From Lewinella sp. JB7 (GTDB lineage: Bacteria; Bacteroidota; Bacteroidia; Chitinophagales; Saprospiraceae): a stretch of DNA of 64,000 nucleotides. This document shows, piece by piece, positions 34,536 through 43,318 of this stretch. Made by a program: the position numbers and the translations under genes. Location: NCBI RefSeq assembly GCF_024297185.1, contig NZ_JANCTD010000001.1, forward strand, positions 693,396 through 757,395. Reading direction: 5' to 3'. Below the pieces are notes generated by a model that had not been told where the DNA came from, searched no databases, and saw only the letters and a list, made by a program, of their open reading frames with translations. Each line of letters starts with the position of its first letter. The stretch's first letter is position 1.

Positions 34536-36281
34536 CTAGTAATTCGGATCCTGGGTGATCGTCGCCTGTCCTTCCAGGATGGAGCGGTCGATGGCTTCCG
34601 TGGGGATGGGGAAGTACTGATCCTGGGGGGCGTCGAAGGTGACGCCGCGGAGGTAGACGCGGTGCTCCTCCTCGCTGTCGAGGTAAGCGTTGAGGACTTC
34701 CGACTGTACGCCCCAGCGCTGCAAGTCGAAGAAGCGGTGGCCCTCCAGAGCGAACTCCAGACGACTCTCGAAGCGGACGGCGTCTCGCGCCATGGCCTGA
34801 TCGGTCCAGGGGTCGTCGTAGGTATCTACGCGGTAGTTGGCGGCCACCTGGTCGGGTACGAAGGAGTACTCCTGGCGGCTGTTTTCCCCCTGAACAACCT
34901 TCGGCACAAAGTCTTCCTCGTTGCCGGCCCGTTCCCGGATCTGGTTGACCAGCTCGCGGGCCCGCTCCAGGTTGCCGAGTTCCACCTCGACCTCCGCCAG
35001 CCACAGCAGGACCATGCCGTAGCGCATGATGCGGTAGTTATTGGCGGAAAGGTTGCCCCAGCCGGTCACCCCGAAGCCTTCCGGCTCCGCGACGTGCTTC
35101 ATGGAAGAGAAGGGTCCGGCGTAAGACAGGTCGCGAATGAAGTCGGTCTGGTGGATCTGGAAGTTCTTGTACAGGATACCGGGACGTCCGACGGTGTGGT
35201 CCAGCCGAGGATCCAGCGGCTCGGTGTATTCCGTTTCGTAGGTGACATCCTCGTCGTCGAAGGAGTTCAGGAGGGGCAGCCCGTCATTGTCGGTCCGGAA
35301 GGCGTTGACGAGGTTCTGCGAGGCCTGGTAAAATCCGCAGCATCCCCAGGGAGCGATGTAGGGGTGGGCCAGTCCGACGCCCTGGGTAGCGGCATCACCG
35401 GTGGCGCTGCTTACGGCGTACTGGACTTCCCAGATGGACTCCTCGTTGTTACGGGTTTCCACGAGGAAGTTATGGGAAAACCGGGGCGCGAGTTGGTAGC
35501 GACCGCTGTTGATGATCTCTTCCAGTAGGGGTTTTGCTTCCTGGAGCTTCGCGGTATTGGCAGTGCCGTTATCGATATCCCAGCCCTGGTACATCTTGGC
35601 CTTGGCCAGAAAGGCCTTGGCGGCGAAACTGGTAGGACGGCCGACCTGCTGTTGGTCATCAGGCAGTACGTCGGCGGCGGCCATAAAGTCGGCCTCGATC
35701 TTGTCCCAGATCTTGCCGCCGTTGGGGACCTTCGTGGATTCCACGTCGTTGATGTTGTAGACATCGTCGCCGACGTAGATAGGGAAGCGCCACATCTTCT
35801 GAGCTTCGAAGTGGAAGAGACCCCGCAGGAAGCGGGCTTCGGCGATGATCTGGGCGCGACGTTCCTCCGTGAGTCCCTCCACGTTACGGGCGGTAGTAAT
35901 GACGTCGTTGGTGCGGGCTACCCCCTTATACAGGCCGCGCCACTTATTACGGATGTGACCATTGAAGGAGTTGAATTCGTAGCGCTCCAGAAAGGACTGC
36001 TCGGGTTGGTCGCCGGCGTCGGTGCCCTTGAGGCCGTCGTCGGAGGTGATGCCGCCGAAAACCCAATTGGTGATGTCGTTATTCCAGGCGGCCTGGCCGT
36101 CGAGTCCGGTACCGTCGACCATGGCGTAGGCGCCGATGAGCAGACTCTCCACACCGTCGGGGGTTTGGGTAGAGGCGGTACTGATCTGCCCCTGGGGCGT
36201 CCGTTCCAGGAACTCCTCACTACAGTTCCATAAGCCTAGGGCTAGCGCCACTAGCGGAATTATTACGCGGAAACTATTCAT
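34536..36281 (-). CDS. SusD/RagB-family outer-membrane lipoprotein
   Basis: 581 residues. A lipoprotein signal ends LGLWNC (Cys20). The SusD fold is helical TPR-rich; visible landmarks are FLERTPQG at the start, YEFNSFNGHIRNKWRGLYKGVARTND, AEARFLRGLFHFEAQKMW, AFLAKAKMYQGWDI, YRIMRYGMVLLWLAEVEVELGN and the C-terminal RFFDLQRWG plus PIPTEAIDRS. It caps the SusC channel and binds the nutrient, usually a glycan but sometimes peptide. It lies 66 bases after the SusC gene. No glycoside hydrolase is adjacent, so the substrate is open. Confidence 0.95.
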   Translation of the reverse strand: MNSFRVIIPLVALALGLWNCSEEFLERTPQGQISTASTQTPDGVESLLIGAYAMVDGTGLDGQAAWNNDITNWVFGGITSDDGLKGTDAGDQPEQSFLERYEFNSFNGHIRNKWRGLYKGVARTNDVITTARNVEGLTEERRAQIIAEARFLRGLFHFEAQKMWRFPIYVGDDVYNINDVESTKVPNGGKIWDKIEADFMAAADVLPDDQQQVGRPTSFAAKAFLAKAKMYQGWDIDNGTANTAKLQEAKPLLEEIINSGRYQLAPRFSHNFLVETRNNEESIWEVQYAVSSATGDAATQGVGLAHPYIAPWGCCGFYQASQNLVNAFRTDNDGLPLLNSFDDEDVTYETEYTEPLDPRLDHTVGRPGILYKNFQIHQTDFIRDLSYAGPFSSMKHVAEPEGFGVTGWGNLSANNYRIMRYGMVLLWLAEVEVELGNLERARELVNQIRERAGNEEDFVPKVVQGENSRQEYSFVPDQVAANYRVDTYDDPWTDQAMARDAVRFESRLEFALEGHRFFDLQRWGVQSEVLNAYLDSEEEHRVYLRGVTFDAPQDQYFPIPTEAIDRSILEGQATITQDPNY

Positions 36282-36347
36282 TTTATATGCGTTTATATCG
36301 TGGTTAGATTATGGCGGGCGTCGGGGCGCCCGGTCCGGTTGGAGGGC

Positions 36348-39300
36348 CTACTGAAAACTGACGTTCAGGCCGAAGAGCAGGGTTCTCGACACGGGCATGT
36401 AGCCGCCGTCAAAACCCAGGGTAGTGTCCGTGTTGGACTGAATCTCCGGGTTAAGGCCGTTGTATTTGGTGATGGTGATCATGTTCTGCCCCTGGATGTA
36501 TACCTGGGCATTGGACAGGCCGAGGCGGGAACCCAGGTCAGTCGGTAAGCTGTAGGTCAACTGGATGTTCCGAATGCGGAAGAAGCTTCCGTCCTCGATG
36601 AGGTAATCCGAGACCTGACTGCTGATCTGGTCGTTGGCGTCCATGATCGGTGAGGTCGCGCCGGGGTTGGCGGCTACCCACTGTTCGCGGGGCGCAGTGG
36701 GGTTGGTGGGTTGCCAAGCGTCGTACAGTGCTCGTTTCGAACGGTTGCCCTGGAAGGTATTGAAGTCGGCGAAGAAGCGGGTGTAGTTGAAGATGTCGTT
36801 GCCCTGGGAGCCGTTGCCGAAGATGTTCAACTCAAAGTTGCCGTAGCCCAGGGTCAGGTTTACGCCGTAGGTGAAGTCGGGGTGGGGGTTACCGATGATG
36901 GTACGGTCGGCGTCGGAGATCACCCCATCCTCATTGACGTCCACGAAACGGAACTTACCGGGGGCGTTGTAGCTGCCGTAGGCAGGGTGAGCATCGGCCT
37001 CGGCCTGGCTCTGGAAAATTCCGTCGGTCTTAAAACCGAAGAAGGAGGAGATGGGCTGACCGGCCTGGGTAACCGTCATGGACGGCACGCGGGAGCCGAA
37101 GCCGAAAATGCGGGCATCGGGATCGTTGAGGGCCACCACTTCGTTGCGGTAGGTAGAGAAGTTACCGCCGATGCTGTAGTAGAAACTGCCCGTGCCGCCG
37201 TTCCAATTAAGTCCGAGGTCCACACCCTTGTTGGATACCTCTCCGACGTTGAAGGCGGGGGGGGAGGCATCGCCGGCGCTGAAGGTGATGGGTACCTGCA
37301 ACAGTACGTCGGTCGTGGTCCGGTTCCAGAGGTCGAGCTCCACGTCCAGCCGATTGTTGAACATGGCCGCGTCGAAGCCCAGGTTATTGGAGGTAGTTGT
37401 TTCCCACTGCGCCAGGGGGTTACCGAAGCTGGCCGCGTCGAAGCCGATGACGGGCGAGCCGGTGCTTCCGTCGATGGGGTAACCGGCGTTGAAGATATTA
37501 GAGCGGTAAGTCGTGAAGCTGTTGTAATCGCCGATCTCCTGGTTGCCCGTCTGTCCCCAGCCGTACCGCAGTTTCAGGTCGCTGAATACGCCGGAGAGTC
37601 CCGCGAAGAAGGGTTCATCGGATACCCGCCAGCCCAGGCTGACGGAGGGGAAGAAGGCGGCGTTATCGGCGGTCAGGAAGCGCGACGACTGATCGTAACG
37701 TCCGATCACCTGTACGAGGTAACGATCGCGGAAGGCGTAGTTGGCCTGGGCGAAGACCCCGAAAAGAGAGAAGTCCTTGAAGGTGCCGCCGCTGTTGCTG
37801 GCGGTGGTCAGGTCACCGAGGTTAAGATAGGAGATGATCGAATTGTCCTCGGAGGGGAAGCGTTGGCGACTGGCGTTGGAGAACTCTCCGAAGCCACTGA
37901 TGGCTTCCACGCCGGCCAGGCCGGAGATCTGGTGGTCGGAGGAGAGTTCCCGGGCGTAGCTGACGGTGTTGGTCCACACCCATTCGTACTCGTACGATTC
38001 ACCGATGCCGAGGCTGTTGATGAAGTTACCCTCCACGTACTCGGGCTGGGGGCGGCCGATGTTGCGGTTGCGGTTGGTGTTGGCGTCCAGGCCAAAGCTG
38101 GTCTTAAACGTCAGGTCGTCGATGATGTCGAGTTCGGCGTAGACGTTGCCGAAGGCACGCAGATTGTAGCTGCGATCGTCCTGATCCCGGGCCAGTACGG
38201 CGTAGGGGTTGAAGTTGTTGCCCAGGTTGGCCCCGCGGCTTCCGGCGAAGTTTCCGGCGATGTCGTAGACGGGCAGCAGCGGGTGGTGCTTGTAGGAGCC
38301 GGATACGGCGTTTTGCTCGCTGTTATTGCTGAATCCCCCCTTACGGTTGCCGAAGGACATGGTGAAGTTTTCCCCGATCCGCAGTCGGTCGCCGATGGCC
38401 GAAAACTGCGTATTGGCCCGTAGCGACATCCGTTCGTACGAAACGAAACGCGTAATGGCTTCCTGGTCGAAGTAGTTCAGGCTGAAGGCGTAGCGCGCGA
38501 ATTCCGTAGCTCCGGTTGCCGAGACCTGGTGGTTCTGAATGGGGGCGTTGGAGCGGGTCACCTCGTCCCACCAGTCGGTATCCGCCGAACGGGTGATGGC
38601 GTTGATGTTTTCGGGCGTGAGGGAGTACTCGGCTTCGTTGGCGGTCTCGGCGCCGCTGGGGAAGACGTAGTTTGGAATACTTACCTCCCCGTTCGGTCCG
38701 AAGTCGTACTGGCCGTGGGAGGGATCCTTGCCGGCGTACAGATCGGCCAGGTACAGGTACCGCCCCAGTTCCTCGGCGTTCAGTACGTCTACGTCCTGGG
38801 CCGCGTTCTGCAGGCCGTAGTAGGTGTTGTAGGATATGGTGGGCTTACCCAGCTTGCCCTTCTTGGTGGTAATGATGACCACTCCGTTGGCGGCCCGCGA
38901 TCCGTAAATGGAGGCGGCCGAAGCGTCCTTGAGCACCTGTAGAGATTCGATGTCGTTCGGATTCAGGTTATTCTGGTTGCGGGTAGGTACCCCGTCGATC
39001 ACGTACAGCGGGCTGTTATTGCCTACCGTACCGTAGCCCCGGATGCGAATGGTCGCCTCTCCCCCCGGCGTCGCGTCGTTGACCACGGTGATGCCGGAGG
39101 CACGCCCCTGCAACTGCTGGGCGAAGGTGGTGGCCGGAACGGCCAGCAGTTCCTCGGAATCCACGGTAGCCACGGCGCCGGTAATATCCCGTTTACTCTG
39201 GGCTGTGTAGCCCGTTACGACGACCTCCTCCAGCAGTTCGCCCGATGTCATGGTTACGTCTACAACCGAGGCGTCGCCGACCAGCACCTCCTGGGTTTGG

Positions 39301-39542
39301 TAGCCGGTGTAACTGATGACCAGGACACTCGAGGGTTCCGCGTCGATAGAATACGCCCCGTCCAGGTCGGTCACGACGCCGGAAGTGGTGCCCTTGATCA
39401 AAATGGAGGCGCCGATGAGCGGATCGCCGGTATCCGCATCCACTACCGTGCCGGTGATCTGGGCGGAAAGCAGATTAGCAAACAAGGTGCAAGCCACCAC
39501 CATCAGGTAGGCGGCCGCCCCGCGGGGGAGTAAAATTCGCAT
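36348..39542 (-). CDS. SusC/RagA-family TonB-linked outer-membrane receptor
   Basis: 1064 residues from the ATG at 39542; a TTG two codons upstream is less likely. After the signal peptide comes a carboxypeptidase-regulatory-like domain (ITGTVVDADTGDPLIGASI, about 30-110), then a TonB-box-like region (LEEVVVTGY), the plug domain with the SusC signature (LKDASAASIYGSRAANGVVIITTKKG), and a 22-strand barrel ending in LLFGLNVSFQ. It imports bound oligomers across the outer membrane with TonB energy, together with the SusD protein encoded 66 bases downstream. Confidence 0.96.
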   Translation of the reverse strand: MRILLPRGAAAYLMVVACTLFANLLSAQITGTVVDADTGDPLIGASILIKGTTSGVVTDLDGAYSIDAEPSSVLVISYTGYQTQEVLVGDASVVDVTMTSGELLEEVVVTGYTAQSKRDITGAVATVDSEELLAVPATTFAQQLQGRASGITVVNDATPGGEATIRIRGYGTVGNNSPLYVIDGVPTRNQNNLNPNDIESLQVLKDASAASIYGSRAANGVVIITTKKGKLGKPTISYNTYYGLQNAAQDVDVLNAEELGRYLYLADLYAGKDPSHGQYDFGPNGEVSIPNYVFPSGAETANEAEYSLTPENINAITRSADTDWWDEVTRSNAPIQNHQVSATGATEFARYAFSLNYFDQEAITRFVSYERMSLRANTQFSAIGDRLRIGENFTMSFGNRKGGFSNNSEQNAVSGSYKHHPLLPVYDIAGNFAGSRGANLGNNFNPYAVLARDQDDRSYNLRAFGNVYAELDIIDDLTFKTSFGLDANTNRNRNIGRPQPEYVEGNFINSLGIGESYEYEWVWTNTVSYARELSSDHQISGLAGVEAISGFGEFSNASRQRFPSEDNSIISYLNLGDLTTASNSGGTFKDFSLFGVFAQANYAFRDRYLVQVIGRYDQSSRFLTADNAAFFPSVSLGWRVSDEPFFAGLSGVFSDLKLRYGWGQTGNQEIGDYNSFTTYRSNIFNAGYPIDGSTGSPVIGFDAASFGNPLAQWETTTSNNLGFDAAMFNNRLDVELDLWNRTTTDVLLQVPITFSAGDASPPAFNVGEVSNKGVDLGLNWNGGTGSFYYSIGGNFSTYRNEVVALNDPDARIFGFGSRVPSMTVTQAGQPISSFFGFKTDGIFQSQAEADAHPAYGSYNAPGKFRFVDVNEDGVISDADRTIIGNPHPDFTYGVNLTLGYGNFELNIFGNGSQGNDIFNYTRFFADFNTFQGNRSKRALYDAWQPTNPTAPREQWVAANPGATSPIMDANDQISSQVSDYLIEDGSFFRIRNIQLTYSLPTDLGSRLGLSNAQVYIQGQNMITITKYNGLNPEIQSNTDTTLGFDGGYMPVSRTLLFGLNVSFQ

Positions 39543-39703
39543 GATCAAGTTGACTTAGTTGATTAGTGTTCTAAAGGAGACTTATGGGTGTCTGCCGACT
39601 AAAGTAGCAATCGAATGACTAAAGAAAAAATTTAATTTGAACGTATGGTGACACTGCGAATAAAGTAGTGAGCTAATAGCGTTCATTCCTAACCTTATAT
39701 AGG

Positions 39704-39741
39704 GAGCGGGCCCGCAGCACGATCGTGGTGCGGGCCCGCTC
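39704..39741. terminator. Very stable hairpin between the DUF5723 and SusC genes
   Basis: A 13-bp stem GAGCGGGCCCGCA/TGCGGGCCCGCTC with inner GCACGATCGTGG. On the minus strand it lies 47 bases after the stop of the DUF5723 gene and before SusC. It lacks a T-run but is strong enough to block or pause transcription. Confidence 0.55.
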
Positions 39742-39787
39742 GGTGGTGGAGCTTCCGTCAAATTGCTGTGCGTTGGAAGAATACCGC

Positions 39788-41185
39788 TTACCGGAACGCC
39801 ACGGCTCCCGCGTCCCCGCCCTTACCCTTCGAAGCTTTATCCTTCTTGAATTTGCGGTGAAACGGCAATTTGAGTCCCACGAACACGTCGGCGGCCTGCG
39901 CACCGTCGCTGAGGAAGGAGCTGACGATGGAACCGGACCCGACTGTCAGGAAGCCGAACCGCATACCCAGCCCGAGAGTGTTGTCCTGTCCGGCGCGCAT
40001 GGAGTACGGCAGATAGAGGCTGGCGACCCGGCCCTCCAGCCGCGGCGCGAAAGTGACGGTCGGCGTCAGATTAGTGGAAAGTCGTTCCGTGGGCCCGGCG
40101 GGGGAGGTATACAGTCCGCTTACGTACAGCTTTTCGGTGACGCGGTAATCCACGAGAAGATTGAGCGTAGTGGGCAGGCCGATAGCAACCATAGCTTCCC
40201 GGTAGGTGCCGCCGAAGTTGTCGTCCAGTACGGCCTCGACGTCACCCCGCTCGGCCTGTTCCAGGGGAATCGTGCCGTTGACGCGATAGTCAGCCATGTA
40301 GGCGTCGTCATAGGAGATCTTGCCGAGGTCCATGAGGGAGGCCGCCACCTTCAGGCGGTAGGGGCGGTGGGGGTACCCGGGCTGACCGTCCTCTCCGACT
40401 TTTCCAGCTGTAGGGCGCCACTCGTAGATGACTCCCAGGTCGAGGCCGAAGCCGCCGGCCCGGTTGTCGAAGGTGAGATCGTCGACGTAGAACTGCTGGC
40501 TGCGGCCGAAGGTGACGTCGCCGGAAATATCCAGCTCCTCGCGGTTGGCGTCGTACGCTCCGGTGAGGGCGTCGCCGTAGGTGAATACCGCCCCCAGTCC
40601 CTGTAAATACTTAAAGGTGGCGCCCGCCTTCACGACGTGCTTTTCCTGCCGCACGATCTCGGTGGCGATGGCAAGACCGACCTCCCCCCAGGCGTGGAGG
40701 GTAGTGTGGTGATCGCGCTGATCGAAGGAGAAATCGTTGAAGTCGCCCAGATTGCCCTGGATGCCCTCCATAAGCTGGCCACTGAAGTTGCGGCCGCTGT
40801 ACATCGTGCGGGCGCGGGTAAGCAGACCGACGCCGGTGTGCTTGCCGAAGCTGATGAGCAGTGACGGACCGAGTACGTCGACAGCCCCGTTAAGCGAGCG
40901 ATCGCTTCCGGGATTGCGCTGGAGTACGAGGGATTCAAACTCATCGTCCAGCTTCGCGCCGAGCTCCTTGGTTCGGAAGGTGAGGTAATCGTTGTTCACG
41001 GTTGCGGCAACGCTGCCGAGGTGAATTTCGGAGGCGGTGCGGGAGCCGGCAATACTAGCCGGATTAAGCAGTAGCCCGTGCACGCCGGCGTAATTGTCCG
41101 CCGTGAGGCCGGGAAAAGTTTGCGCGGTCATCGCGGCGGAGGCAAGTACGAGGCTCAGCCAGAGAAGGGGGAAGGGGGTTCGCAT
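39788..41185 (-). CDS. DUF5723-family outer-membrane beta-barrel protein
   Basis: 465 residues with a signal peptide (LLWLSLVLASAAMTAQ). The family mark TADNYAGVHGLLLNPASIAGSR follows in the first 50 residues. The remainder alternates amphipathic strands (VLGPSLLISFGKHTGVGLLTRAR, GGFGLDLGVIYEWRP, LTPTVTFAPRLEGRVASLYLPYS) of an outer-membrane barrel. Many Bacteroidota carry such proteins; their function is unknown. The C-terminus (KFKKDKASKGKGGDAGAVAF) is basic and disordered, and its codons contain an exact copy of the dispersed GC-rich motif (39804-39819), so that motif has been absorbed into the reading frame. Confidence 0.8.
   Translation of the reverse strand: MRTPFPLLWLSLVLASAAMTAQTFPGLTADNYAGVHGLLLNPASIAGSRTASEIHLGSVAATVNNDYLTFRTKELGAKLDDEFESLVLQRNPGSDRSLNGAVDVLGPSLLISFGKHTGVGLLTRARTMYSGRNFSGQLMEGIQGNLGDFNDFSFDQRDHHTTLHAWGEVGLAIATEIVRQEKHVVKAGATFKYLQGLGAVFTYGDALTGAYDANREELDISGDVTFGRSQQFYVDDLTFDNRAGGFGLDLGVIYEWRPTAGKVGEDGQPGYPHRPYRLKVAASLMDLGKISYDDAYMADYRVNGTIPLEQAERGDVEAVLDDNFGGTYREAMVAIGLPTTLNLLVDYRVTEKLYVSGLYTSPAGPTERLSTNLTPTVTFAPRLEGRVASLYLPYSMRAGQDNTLGLGMRFGFLTVGSGSIVSSFLSDGAQAADVFVGLKLPFHRKFKKDKASKGKGGDAGAVAFR
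39804..39819 (+). repeat. Dispersed GCTCCCGCGTCCCCGC motif inside a coding region
   Basis: Exact 16-base copy within the last codons of the DUF5723 gene (minus strand), encoding GGDAGA. Confidence 0.8.
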
Positions 41186-41337
41186 GTGTTGGAATTTGAA
41201 TGTTCACGGCATTCATACCCCGCGGCGATTATGAGTAACCTATACTCAGCAAATTGTCGGTGACGATTTTCGGACCGGCCCCAGTTGTTAAAATGTCTGT
41301 ACATTAGGTTACCATAGCTAAACCCCGGTATCAACAG

Positions 41338-41901
41338 GTGACTGCATTAAACGACGCGCAAATATTGGAGGCCATTCGATGCGGAGATCCCGCCGCGCTT
41401 CGATCGGTGTACGGCACATATCGTGAATCCTGTCTCCGTTTTTTGCTCGGGCGGGTCATCGACCGTGATCGTCCCAACCGGAGCGAACTGGCCGTTGAAC
41501 TCTTTACGGAGGCCATGATCGTACTGGTGAGGAACGTCCGCTCGGGGCGCCTGACCGAACTGTCGGCCCGCCTCGATACCTACCTAAACGCCGTAGGGCG
41601 TAACCTATACTTGAAACTTAAACGACGCGACCGAGAGCAATACCGCGAAGCCAAAGAACTGCCTGCCCCGCTGGTCACTCCGGAGTACGAGGTGGACGGC
41701 GACGTAGTCCGCAAGTTGCTCTACGCCCGCATGCGACAGCTGGGCACTCGGTGCCGGCAGCTCTTGTCCCATTTCTACTTCCTGGAACTGGACTGGGAAA
41801 CCATCGCCAATATCCTGGGATATAAGAACGCGGCCTCGGCGAAGAACAATAAAGCCAAGTGCATGGTGCGGCTGCGTGCCCTGTACGGAATTTCCAAATA
41901 A
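41338..41901 (+). CDS. ECF-type RNA polymerase sigma factor
   Basis: 187 residues from a GTG at 41338. Region 2 is seen near SVYGTYRESCLRFLLGRV and FTEAMIVLVRNVR (about 25-85). Region 4 is the C-terminal helix-turn-helix CRQLLSHFYFLELDWETIANILGYKNAASAKNNKAKCM (about 140-180, given here in one run of the family pattern, key residues W, I, L, A, K). It should direct RNA polymerase to a small regulon. The next gene, 11 bases downstream, encodes a membrane protein of the anti-sigma type, and the pair probably autoregulates. The stimulus is unknown. Confidence 0.85.
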   Translation: MTALNDAQILEAIRCGDPAALRSVYGTYRESCLRFLLGRVIDRDRPNRSELAVELFTEAMIVLVRNVRSGRLTELSARLDTYLNAVGRNLYLKLKRRDREQYREAKELPAPLVTPEYEVDGDVVRKLLYARMRQLGTRCRQLLSHFYFLELDWETIANILGYKNAASAKNNKAKCMVRLRALYGISK

Positions 41902-41912
41902 ATGCACCAACC

Positions 41913-42695
41913 ATGACCCCACCGGATAGGCTGACACCGGAACTACTGGCCCAGATCGAGGCCTACTACGACGGGGAGCTACCAACGGAAGCCGCCGACC
42001 GGCTCCGCGAACGTCTTGGGCAGGACGAAACGCTCGCCCGACAGGTGGCGGAGTGGGAAGCCGTCTACCGCTACGGACTTCGCGACCAGGCTAGTCAGGA
42101 GGATGAAGATCTGCGGAACACCTTCCGTAGCTTCGAGGCCGAGATGGCAACCGCCGCTCCCCCGGCCGTGGTCCGTAAGCTGCCCGTTCGTCGGTGGTTG
42201 GCCGTGGCAGCAGCGGTACTCTTGTTGCTGGCGGCCGGTTGGTGGATTCTCCCGCGTCCCGACCCGGCGGCACGCCTGGCCGAGGAGAATTTTACTTGGC
42301 TCATCCGGGATGATGCCCGACTCGGTCCGCAACGAGATGAAGATCCTACCGGCGTCATAGCTTACGACAACAGTCGCTACGCCGAAGCCTACCCGAAAAT
42401 AATCGCGGCCGTAGCCAACGGTACGCTGGACAGCCTTAACCTCCTCTACGCCGGCGTTGCCGCCTTCGGAGCCGGCGAACCGGAGCGGGCACGCGAACTG
42501 CTGCGCGAGTTGCTCGACTCCGGCAATTACGGCTCTTTCGACGAGGCTGCCGTGCGCTACTACCTCGCACTGGCCGAACTGAAGCTCGGAAACGTGGCCG
42601 CCGCACGGGAGCAACTGACCGTCGCGGCCCCCGCTGACCCGGATTTCGTCCTGCGCCGGGAATCCCTGCTGCGCCGGGTAAAGGAGCTGGAATAA
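41913..42695 (+). CDS. Putative anti-sigma factor with periplasmic TPR region
   Basis: 260 residues from the ATG at 41913. The N-terminal part (TPELLAQIEAYYDGELPTEA, about 8-95) resembles the zinc-free anti-sigma domains that begin with an acidic helix before a compact bundle. One membrane segment follows (WLAVAAAVLLLLAAGWWILP, about 113-132). The periplasmic part (about 135-260) has TPR-like helices (GVAAFGAGEPERARELLRELL, YYLALAELKLGNVAAAREQL). The gene starts 11 bases after the sigma factor and is almost certainly cotranscribed. It likely holds the sigma factor at the membrane until a signal reaches the TPR part. Confidence 0.7.
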   Translation: MTPPDRLTPELLAQIEAYYDGELPTEAADRLRERLGQDETLARQVAEWEAVYRYGLRDQASQEDEDLRNTFRSFEAEMATAAPPAVVRKLPVRRWLAVAAAVLLLLAAGWWILPRPDPAARLAEENFTWLIRDDARLGPQRDEDPTGVIAYDNSRYAEAYPKIIAAVANGTLDSLNLLYAGVAAFGAGEPERARELLRELLDSGNYGSFDEAAVRYYLALAELKLGNVAAAREQLTVAAPADPDFVLRRESLLRRVKELE

Positions 42696-42775
42696 GGGTA
42701 AAACCGGAAGCAACCGGGTGAATACGCCGTGTAACACCTATATTAAGGCTGATTCACTCACCCACACACTGTTAC

Positions 42776-43318
42776 ATGCGATCCTTTTCTCTACTGGCAG
42801 CTCTCTGCTTCTTTCTCCTCGCCGCGTCCGCCTGCACCGATAACGAAGTCTCCACCGGGCCGGAAGCCGAGCCCGACCGGCAGGCCCTGGAACAAACCAT
42901 GCGGGAGGCCAACGACCAAATTTTCGGGATGTGGACCGAAACCGAAATGAATGAACTGGACGCTCTCCTGGCTCCGAACTTCCAGCGCTATTCAAACGGG
43001 GAGTTGGTCGGCGGTGTAAGCGAAATGAAATCACTCATGGAGTACTTCCGGGTAGCCTTTCCGGACGTGGCCTACGATCACGAAATTCAGGTCATCGACG
43101 ATCACCGGGTATTCACGTCGTGGTCGGCGCGAGGCACCCACGAAGGCAACTTCGGCGACGTCCCCCCAACGGGCAAATCCATCGAAACCCACGGAATGAC
43201 CGTACTGACCTTCGATGACGATGGAAAGATCGTCGAGGACCGCAGTTACTTTAACGAAGCGGCTATTCTGAACGACCTCGGGTACACCATTACGCCACCC
43301 TCCACCGAATCTAAGTGA
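42776..43318 (+). CDS. SnoaL-like/ester cyclase-type lipoprotein
   Basis: 180 residues. A lipoprotein signal ends AASAC (Cys20). The remainder is an NTF2-like fold of the SnoaL/ester-cyclase type (LDALLAPNFQRYSNGE, MEYFRVAFPDVAYDHEIQVIDDHRVFTSWSARGTHEGNFGD in segments, THGMTVLTFDDDGKIVEDRSYFNEA). Such small cone-shaped pockets bind hydrophobic ligands; enzyme activity is not assured. A TATATTAA box at 42739-42746 may be its -7 element. It ends one base before the stop of the convergent AsmA gene. Confidence 0.8.
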   Translation: MRSFSLLAALCFFLLAASACTDNEVSTGPEAEPDRQALEQTMREANDQIFGMWTETEMNELDALLAPNFQRYSNGELVGGVSEMKSLMEYFRVAFPDVAYDHEIQVIDDHRVFTSWSARGTHEGNFGDVPPTGKSIETHGMTVLTFDDDGKIVEDRSYFNEAAILNDLGYTITPPSTESK